From Adiantum capillus-veneris (Eukaryota > Streptophyta > Polypodiopsida > Polypodiales > Pteridaceae), in contig CM043958.1 of NCBI GenBank assembly GCA_014529385.2, positions 81,126,525 to 81,190,524 of the forward strand: DNA of 64,000 nt, read 5' to 3'. Shown here piece by piece: positions 57,316-64,000 of this stretch. The notes under the pieces were generated by a model. It was given only the letters and a program-made list of their open reading frames with translations. It searched no databases and was not told the origin of the DNA. A program made the position numbers and the translations under genes. Position 1 is the stretch's first letter. Each line of letters begins with the position of its first letter.

Positions 57316-58767
57316 GAGGGTTTGAGAGGTGCCAAACTATGGCGAGAAGCTGTAGAAATTTGGGCAGAGTAACCTTTGTATCGAGAGTAAAATCTCAACC
57401 GAAATAAACTCAAAAGTGCCAATAATGAAAGTCACGACTCGCGGGAAGTAAATCCGGCAGAGTCTCCTTTGTATGAGGAGTCAAAACTCAACTCAAAATA
57501 CACATAAATGTACCAACTGCACTAACTGGGCATCTGACTGCACAAAACCACTGCTATGTGACTGCCAACTCGGCGTCAAAAGCATAAATAACCGTCCATG
57601 TACATATCCTATGGCGAGGGTACCGTAAAGGGGAACTCCAGCTACTTGTATCACCGAAGGTGTCTCGACATTCGAGCACAACCTAGCTCAAAGAAAACCT
57701 CACGCTATTGACCCTCCAAAGGCTAATGCAGACACAAATGGACTAGCCACAGTCTCAGAAAGGGCTCTTCCAGTCCGAGTCTCAGAAACGGCCAGGAAAA
57801 ACTGCCAAAATAGCCAAAAATGGCTCTGCACGTAGTACATTGGGCAGTGTCCGCAATTCAACGTACATGAGTAAAACCGCGCTCAAACAGGCGCCAAGAA
57901 TTGCTGCATGCAGTGAAAGTGATCCTTGCGGGGATATCTGCTCTCAAAAGAGCTCAGTAGCACTAGGTGTGCTCACAACAAAATGCATCTGTCAACGCAT
58001 GTGTCCGCACAGAATCTGTTGTCGAAATGACTACCAAATCGCCTTTGAAATCACTGTGTCTGGTAACCTGGAGAATCTGTGAGTGAATGGACTGCAAAAC
58101 CCCCCTGTAACCTGTAACCTGCATGTCGGTGTCGCTATGTGCCGATTTCTGCCACCGGGCAGAAATATGCTAGTCGAATAGCCGCCAAAGGTGTCGTATT
58201 CGTAAACTGTGTCGTACAGGGTGATCGGTGCGCTGGTGCCGATGCCGGGTGTCACTCCTCTATGACAGAGGTATCTCACCCGCGCACGTTGCAAGCACGG
58301 TCGTCGATCACAGGAACGCGCTCGTCTAGGGAAACGCCCGGTGTCTGGGTCAGATGTCGGAGATCCACCGCAATGAGAAGTGTCGAGCCGGTGCGCATGA
58401 GCGATGTCGATGCCGATGTCCCCTTCCGCCGCCGAACAAGATTGGCCAGTGTCAAGCTCACCGATATCAAGCCCGCTGAACAAAATCCGATGTCGAGGAT
58501 TTTGAAAAAAAAACCTTATTTGCTCTCTTTTCTATCTCAAGCCCTTTTTTTTTGTCTTGCTTGTCCAAGATTTTAATCGACGATTGTAATCACAAGCCGA
58601 GTATGCGTGTGAGTGAGTGGGTCAAGTTGCCTAAGGGAGTGTGGGAACGAGGGCTTGCACACAAAGGAAGTTAAAGAAAATCGATTTACTGCTTCTGTCA
58701 ATTTCTGCAGGTTTCGAAGTTGCTGCCATGTGCATTGCAAGCCTCCCCAAGCTCCACTTGAGTGTCA

Positions 58768-58866
<99 letters not shown>

Positions 58867-59514
58867 AGCAACACCATCAGAAGCTCGCGCTCTCTCTCTC
58901 TCGCCTTGCTCAGCGCTGTCAATTTTCCTTAAGCTTGCTTTTGATACAAAGCTACTGCCTCGCTATTGCTCTCGCTGTTGCTGCTCCATTGCGCTCGTTG
59001 TCCGACCTGTTGACCAGCGCTACCCGCTCTGCTCAGTATTCCAACCTCCAACCTCACTGTGTGTGTGTGCGTGCTCGATTTCCAGAAGCCAAAGCTCCAA
59101 TTACCTTCAAATTAAAATCTTCTGCTCACGACCCGAGAGCTTGCTTGCTACCACTTGCTCGATTTGCTATCAATTTTGGCTTGCTACAGCCCGTGAGATG
59201 CTCGTGCTGCTTGCAGATGCCCAAGATTGTGAATCTGATGCATTGCCTTCAATTGCTTGCACTACTGACTTCCTGCCCGCTTCTGCACGCGACTGGTCGA
59301 GTTGCTCCGACTTTGCTTCCAAGCCTTTAAGGCTCTGCTTTGCTCGATTCCATGCTTGCAATGCAGCTTTGAGATCTACCTTGATTCTACCTGCTGCTCG
59401 ATTTTCTAAGTATCGATTTAGTGTCGATTCTTCCTGCCAATCTCTCCAGAATCCCTCCTGCTTGGGTTTGTTGCACACATGAAGCGTAGCCGGGGATGCC
59501 AACGAGCTCCGTGA
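57316..59514 (-). other. 2.2-kb leader of the copia element
   Basis: Lies between primer site and gag. It contains the (TG)n tract 58769-58866 and GC-richer DNA around 58100-58450, with no recognisable domain. One minus-strand reading (59673-59170, 167 codons) starts in the LTR and runs into the leader; it is charged and helical at its end (KVDLKAALQAWNRAKQSL), and function is unknown. Such long leaders are unusual for copia elements and may carry captured or structural RNA sequence. Confidence 0.6.
58769..58866. repeat. (TG)n microsatellite in the copia leader
   Basis: About 47 TG units with one TT interruption near 58796. Confidence 0.95.
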
Positions 59515-59526
59515 GCTCTGATACCA
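59515..59526 (-). other. primer binding site of copia element
   Basis: GCTCTGATACCA on the plus strand, the exact complement of TGGTATCAGAGC (tRNA-iMet), two bases from the LTR. Confidence 0.92.
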
Positions 59527-59528
59527 AT

Positions 59529-59731
59529 TGTGAGAGTGTCGGCGGAGAGTGTGCAAGAGAGGGAAGGAGAAGGGGAAGGGGATGAAGCACAGTACACCAC
59601 AGGGAGTTTGGGTTAGTGGAGAGGAAAGTGAGAGAGAGTGGTCAACTCTCTCCCTTTCTCTCCCTATATTCATTTAGGTGAAAGAATAAACAGGGGCAGT
59701 TTCCCACGGCCACCTGGCCTACACCCCAACA
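59529..59731 (-). repeat. 5' LTR of copia element
   Basis: 203 bp; four differences from the 3' LTR, all clustered in its last third on the plus strand (GTGGTCAAC for GTGTTCAGC; GAATAAAC for GTATAAAC; GGCAG for GGCGG). Confidence 0.95.
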
Positions 59732-59736
59732 TTCAT

Positions 59737-61166
59737 GCACTTTTAAAAAATAGCAGTTTACGAAAAGTGAAATATATTTCAAATGGTGCCGAATTAGCCT
59801 ACGTGTGAGACGTACAAATGTTTGAAATGGCGTTTTCCTTTAGAGCAAGAGGGTTGTTTTAAAGAAAAATGCGTTTTGCAAAAGTTTTACAAAAGATAAC
59901 TTTTTGGCGGTCCTCATGCAAGAAAGCTAAGCCATACATCCACTTTCTTTTTTTATCACAAACCACATGGCCTTCACTCCTCCACTTGCTCTTCATGTCC
60001 TAAGAGGTTTTCCATATGAATAACCTTCTTTATAGCATCGAACCTCTACCTTGATTCACATGGCCGCATAAGTCATACACATAACGAACTCCTTCATTGG
60101 CACTGACATCCTTAAGCACCTTTGATATTGCTTTCCACGCTTTCTGGAATCGACACTTTTTGGCTACACCACCATTATGACCTCACCCATTGCCAATCGT
60201 TTCGTCCTGTCGTTATGAATGCCCTCTTAGTTCAGTTTTATTCATCCCAATTAAGCCGTTCTCACCACACCAATTGCTGATCGTTCTACCCTGTTGGTTT
60301 TTGGACACCCCTTGGATGGCCCCGTGGCTCCTAGGACCGCCTCAGTATACAACAGTTTGGGCACCTTCTCCATCACAGATCACCACACAAGTAGCTTCAG
60401 TATGACCTGGTCCTAAGCCAAAAAATAGAAGACAAACCAAAATAAAACTGTTGAACTAGCAAAGCGATACTAATCTATATGTGGTTGGCAGTAAAGCAAG
60501 ACCTTGCAGCCTGGCACCAAACCCACACACGCGCAACTGCCTCAGCTCACTCACCTACCCAAGGGAGGCAAGGAGACCCTCAGTAAACTCGAGCCTGTGT
60601 GCTGAGATTTTAAAGCCATCAACAAACAAACACGAGTTGCTAAATTTGAAATGCGATTACAATCGCTCCTAAGTATGCACCTCTCTATAGATGACTCTAA
60701 GGCTCAACACTCACTCCACACCAGCATGTGAGCAGTGAATCTGTGTGAAGCAACCCACCCTTAGTGAAGAAAAGAGGCACAGCTTGTGGCCGTAGCTAGA
60801 AACAAGCTCGCACACACCAGCAAACGTTGCACACTAACACCATAGAAGGCAAAGTAATGAGACCTTGTAGCTCTTGACGCGCTCTCGACTACAAAATCCC
60901 TACACCAACGAAATTCCAAAATCCCTATGCCATCACTCAAATCCTTCACTGTGCATCTCTATGCTTGCTCTTGCTAGTCTTCACCTAGCACCTTTCCTTA
61001 CTTTTGTATTTTAAATCTCACCTTCAACTTTTGCATTTTAAATTTAAATTAGATGTTTTGTAAGGTTTTCTTTGAAGTGAACCAACGAGTGACAAGTGGA
61101 GGCCCTCTCCTTCTTTGAAAATTTTGAGCTCCATTACACATAGTACGAGTATGGCTAGCGACCTTC

Positions 61167-61207
<41 letters not shown>

Positions 61208-62390
61208 CTCTCATTGTCCTCTATGTCGTTGGAGTTGCAGGCCACACTACCTGATGAAGCAAGTTGCGACATGTGTCCAAGAGACGGGGCAGGAATCCCT
61301 CCCCCTTTTATAATAGCAAAGATAGACTTATCATATTCTTTTGTTCAAAAGAAAAATCTTTTTCTTGGTAAGAACCTTGTTTTTTAATAGAAAGCAAGCA
61401 TTGTTTTTTTTTTCCTAGGCATACCTACAACTTGAAATTACAACTCACACATCCAACTCCATGAGGTGGAGCATCCGAACCGGATAAGGTGGTAGGCCAA
61501 CCCATCATGTAGACTTAGGGAACAGCCCCTAAGGGTGACATCACACGAGCGCTTCAAGAGATCTTTGTATTTTGGTCTTGTTCAAAGTGCATCATTGCTT
61601 TTGGGGGGCAATTCCCCAAAGGTATACAATATATTAGGGAAAAAAACCTACACACCCCATAAAACCTCACGCAGAGCACCTGCTATGAGGTACAAAGTAG
61701 ACCCGACCTTCCAGCAAAGATTAGTTTTTTACACGAAATCCATAGTTGATTATGTTCAAAAACCCAAAATGCATGGATGACACCACACGGTAGCTCCCTC
61801 TCACAGAGCATCTTGTGACGACACACTGGCCAAACATAACTTAAACAAAAACAAGAGAAGAAGGAACTTGTAGAGTAGCCAAGAGCCACTAGAGAAAGTC
61901 CTCCAAAAATGCTTCATCCAAGATCAACCAAGCTAGCAACAACATCAACCCTTGGCATTAGCACCCGCGTCCAACAACACCCATGATCAACTTCCCTAGC
62001 TTCTCCTTGGGACGAACCCCAACACACAAGTAGAGTCCCATGGAGCAGATTGCACCCACCACTTGCTAAATGCATTCCTACGAGTCCACAACAAACAAAA
62101 GTGCCTTTTCCTCCTGATAGGCAAGATTAGCAAAGCAATTTTCACCAAGCTTTAATCTATGAAGGCATGAAAAGAGGAAAATAAAGTTGAGTAGGAAGGG
62201 TAGTCCCCCCCCGCCCCCCTCGCGCGCTGATCTTGCCTTTTGCACGCCAACACCCTCCACGGCCCCATTTCCCGCCACACTTACTTAAGGCAGTCCCTAC
62301 ATGTCCCTCCTCCCATAAGCTTTCCAACTCGTGAGGTCGAGGATAGACTAACCCAACCATAAAGGGGCCCATAATCTTCCCATCCACTTT
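59737..62390. other. unassigned DNA
   Basis: No gene recognised on either strand. (CT)n at 61169-61205. Scattered short readings lack family resemblance. The word GTTCAAAGTGCATC near 61580 recurs at 62391 and 62484. Confidence 0.45.
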
Positions 62391-62406
62391 GTTCAAAGTG
62401 CATCTT

Positions 62407-62483
62407 TTTGCAAATCTCACAATGTGTGAGTGGTTATATTAATAGGAGAAAACCATTACATAAGCAATGGCAAGAGGCTTGGT
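62407..62483 (-). mobile_element. 77-bp truncated non-LTR retroelement tail
   Basis: Flanked by GTTCAAAGTGCATCTT at 62391-62406 and 62484-62499, a 16-bp target duplication. The insert starts with a short T run (minus-strand A tail) and contains GTGTGAGTGGTTATATTAATAG, given here as GTGTGAGTGG then TTATATTAATAG, similar in style to the next insertion. Confidence 0.5.
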
Positions 62484-62567
62484 GTTCAAAGTGCATCTTA
62501 TCAAGCTTATACTTGTGCTTGAAGACTTTCACATATTTTGAATTCATTCTTGTTTAGATAGATTCTT

Positions 62568-62883
62568 TTTTTTTAAAGCAGAACCCACAATAAGTGGGTG
62601 AATATATTAGATAACCCAAAAAAATACATGAAAGTCCGTGCTCGCCATGAGCCACGGAAGCCAAATACAACCAATAGCAACAAGATCAACCATCATCGAG
62701 TACCAATCAAGACCACAGCATACAACACAATCAGATCCAAAGGAAGATACATCGGCTGATTAAGGAGCCACCCTCGACCACCATAAGGTAACATATAGGC
62801 GAAGAAGAAGGGGGCGGGGCCCCAAGTCCCCATCACCCGCCTGGACCGGTAGGGTGCCACCACTATGGAGCTGCTGCCACCAC
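62568..62883 (-). mobile_element. 316-bp non-LTR retroelement (SINE or truncated LINE)
   Basis: Flanked by a perfect 17-bp duplication, TGTTTAGATAGATTCTT (62551-62567 and 62884-62900). The insert begins with a T run, i.e. an A tail on the minus strand, followed by AAAGCAGAACCCACAATAAG and GGGTGAATATATTAGATAACC. No coding frame. Duplication length plus A tail is the hallmark of target-primed insertion. Confidence 0.8.
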
Positions 62884-62900
62884 TGTTTAGATAGATTCTT

Positions 62901-63568
62901 AATTCCTGTAAACAAACAACCTAGACATCTTGATAAATGTTGTTGAAAAGGTGTTGAGATGTTGAGCTCAAAGTGTCTCTTTTAAAGTGGGTTGGGTGGG
63001 TTGATCTTCTTTGTCATGGAAAGTTCTCTAGGAAGGTGAAGCTTCAACTATTCAAAGAAGGAATCCTTGATCACAAATTTGAACTTTGGAAAATTGGACG
63101 CATAACAAATCTATATTAGAGTGGGGCATACACAGCCATTAGGTGCTACCTAGTACCTACACATTACAAAGAATATGCAAATTTTTTTGGTGTCACACCA
63201 GTGAGCGTACTACGATTTGCTAGTCCTGCCAAATCCCTACAACCTAGCTTTCATAGAAGGAGGTCTCACAGACGACAACCACTAACTTACAAAAAGCTCG
63301 CGAGTTTATTTTTATTTTTTAATTGCATTTGATACTCTTGTAGCAATCGTGAGCTCCTCCAAAAAAGCATTGTTTTTTTAAGCAATATGAGCACTCTTGC
63401 TCGCGATGATACAAAGCATGTTTGGGAGTGCCATCTAATCACTTGTCGACATTAGAATCTATATCCCGAGTCACGGCAGACAAATGCTCAACTAACCAAG
63501 CTAGCTCCTTTGGACAAACCCAAAGAAGCATTGTTAACAATTAGTACTACTTGTCACCTTCGGCAGCC

Positions 63569-63613
<45 letters not shown>

Positions 63614-64000
63614 CAGTCTCTTTGTATCATGTGTTGGGACGTTACGAAGGAAGTTGTTGACACATGTTCGAAAGGAAGAGCCAAAATTCCTTCCGCCATT
63701 ATAATAGTATAGTTGGTTCTTTTTTCCCTCTCCAAAGAACCATTGTCAACGAAAATATTTAAATGGAAGGACATTTATTTTCCCGGATTATTCTTGAGTT
63801 GTTAAAACAAGCCTATAGAAGAATCCTCAAATGTCATGCATCTCCTAGAGTTAAACATGTGTCCTAAAAGTAGTGCTTCAAAGAAAGAAAGGAAATCATT
63901 TTACTTTTTGGTAGTATGTCATAATTTTGCTTGAGATAGACTTTGTAGAAAGCATTTCTCTACACACTTCTCTATCTATACTATGTATAAATGGAGGAGG
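62901..64000. other. unassigned DNA at the window end
   Basis: No gene recognised. (CT)n at 63575-63609. AT-rich towards the end. Confidence 0.5.

Larger units (their letters stand above)
52939..59731 (-). mobile_element. Ty1/copia retrotransposon, complete with LTRs
   Basis: A 6793-bp element on the minus strand. The 203-bp LTRs (52939-53141 and 59529-59731) differ at four positions by eye. TTCAT is duplicated on both sides. A perfect tRNA-iMet primer site adjoins the right (5') LTR, and a purine tract adjoins the left (3') LTR. Gene order gag, protease, integrase, RT, RNase H is the copia order. It has a 2.2-kb leader between primer site and gag. Confidence 0.95.

Noticed and set aside
58031-58483. 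150-codon minus-strand reading in the copia leader as a host gene fragment
   Set aside because: No domain recognised; GC-rich DNA is open by chance and overlapping plus-strand frames are equally long. Kept only as a leader oddity.
59170-59673. Extra protein gene starting in the copia 5' LTR
   Set aside because: 167 codons in the leader with no known motif and mostly Ala/Gln-rich helix by composition; noted under the leader but not called as a gene.

Overview
The window looks like repeat-rich nuclear DNA of a land plant. The evidence is Ty3/gypsy chromovirus, Ty1/copia and CACTA (En/Spm) elements with plant-type tRNA-iMet primer sites, a transposase split by a short GT-AG intron, and no operon structure. 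No host single-copy gene was recognised. Very many long (GA)n/(CT)n tracts are present. A non-flowering lineage such as a fern is a guess only.

Layout. 1-592 is unassigned. 593-6812 is a degraded, 3'-truncated chromovirus (A1) with a 1.5-kb LTR. 6813-14843 is microsatellite-rich DNA containing a LINE ORF1-like relic (8712-9436) and a GA/CT-armed palindrome (11033-11175). 14844-16182 is a non-autonomous DNA transposon flanked by TTAA. 19698-20006 holds a primer site and a short LTR-like block of an otherwise unrecognised element on the minus strand. 20025-22178 is a 3' fragment of the same chromovirus family. 23508-23650 is a long hairpin. 24209-30588 is an end-to-end CACTA transposon with TTT target duplication, a tnp2-type transposase gene and a second tnpA-like gene. 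31542-33089 is a solo chromovirus LTR carrying a 263-bp MITE. 34127-42402 is a second chromovirus (A2) with both LTRs, inserted in a (TG)n tract. 43217-47629 is a 5'-truncated non-chromodomain gypsy element (B) whose integrase is followed, in the same frame, by a retropepsin-like domain. 49239 onward is LTR-like. 50330-52500 holds LINE and gag relics on the minus strand. 52939-59731 is a young copia element on the minus strand. 59737-64000 is largely unassigned, with two small non-LTR tails bounded by 16-17 bp duplications.

How the parts relate. The recognisable coding sequence is all of transposable elements, and nearly all of it is interrupted. Comparison between copies shows that several stops are C-to-T changes (CAA to TAA, CGA to TGA), as expected for methylated, silenced transposons. 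The copia LTRs differ at only 4 of 203 positions by eye, while the A2 LTRs differ by roughly 10 percent, so insertions of different ages are layered here. Coordinates of element ends come from reading alignments by eye. Ends supported by target-site duplications are the most reliable.
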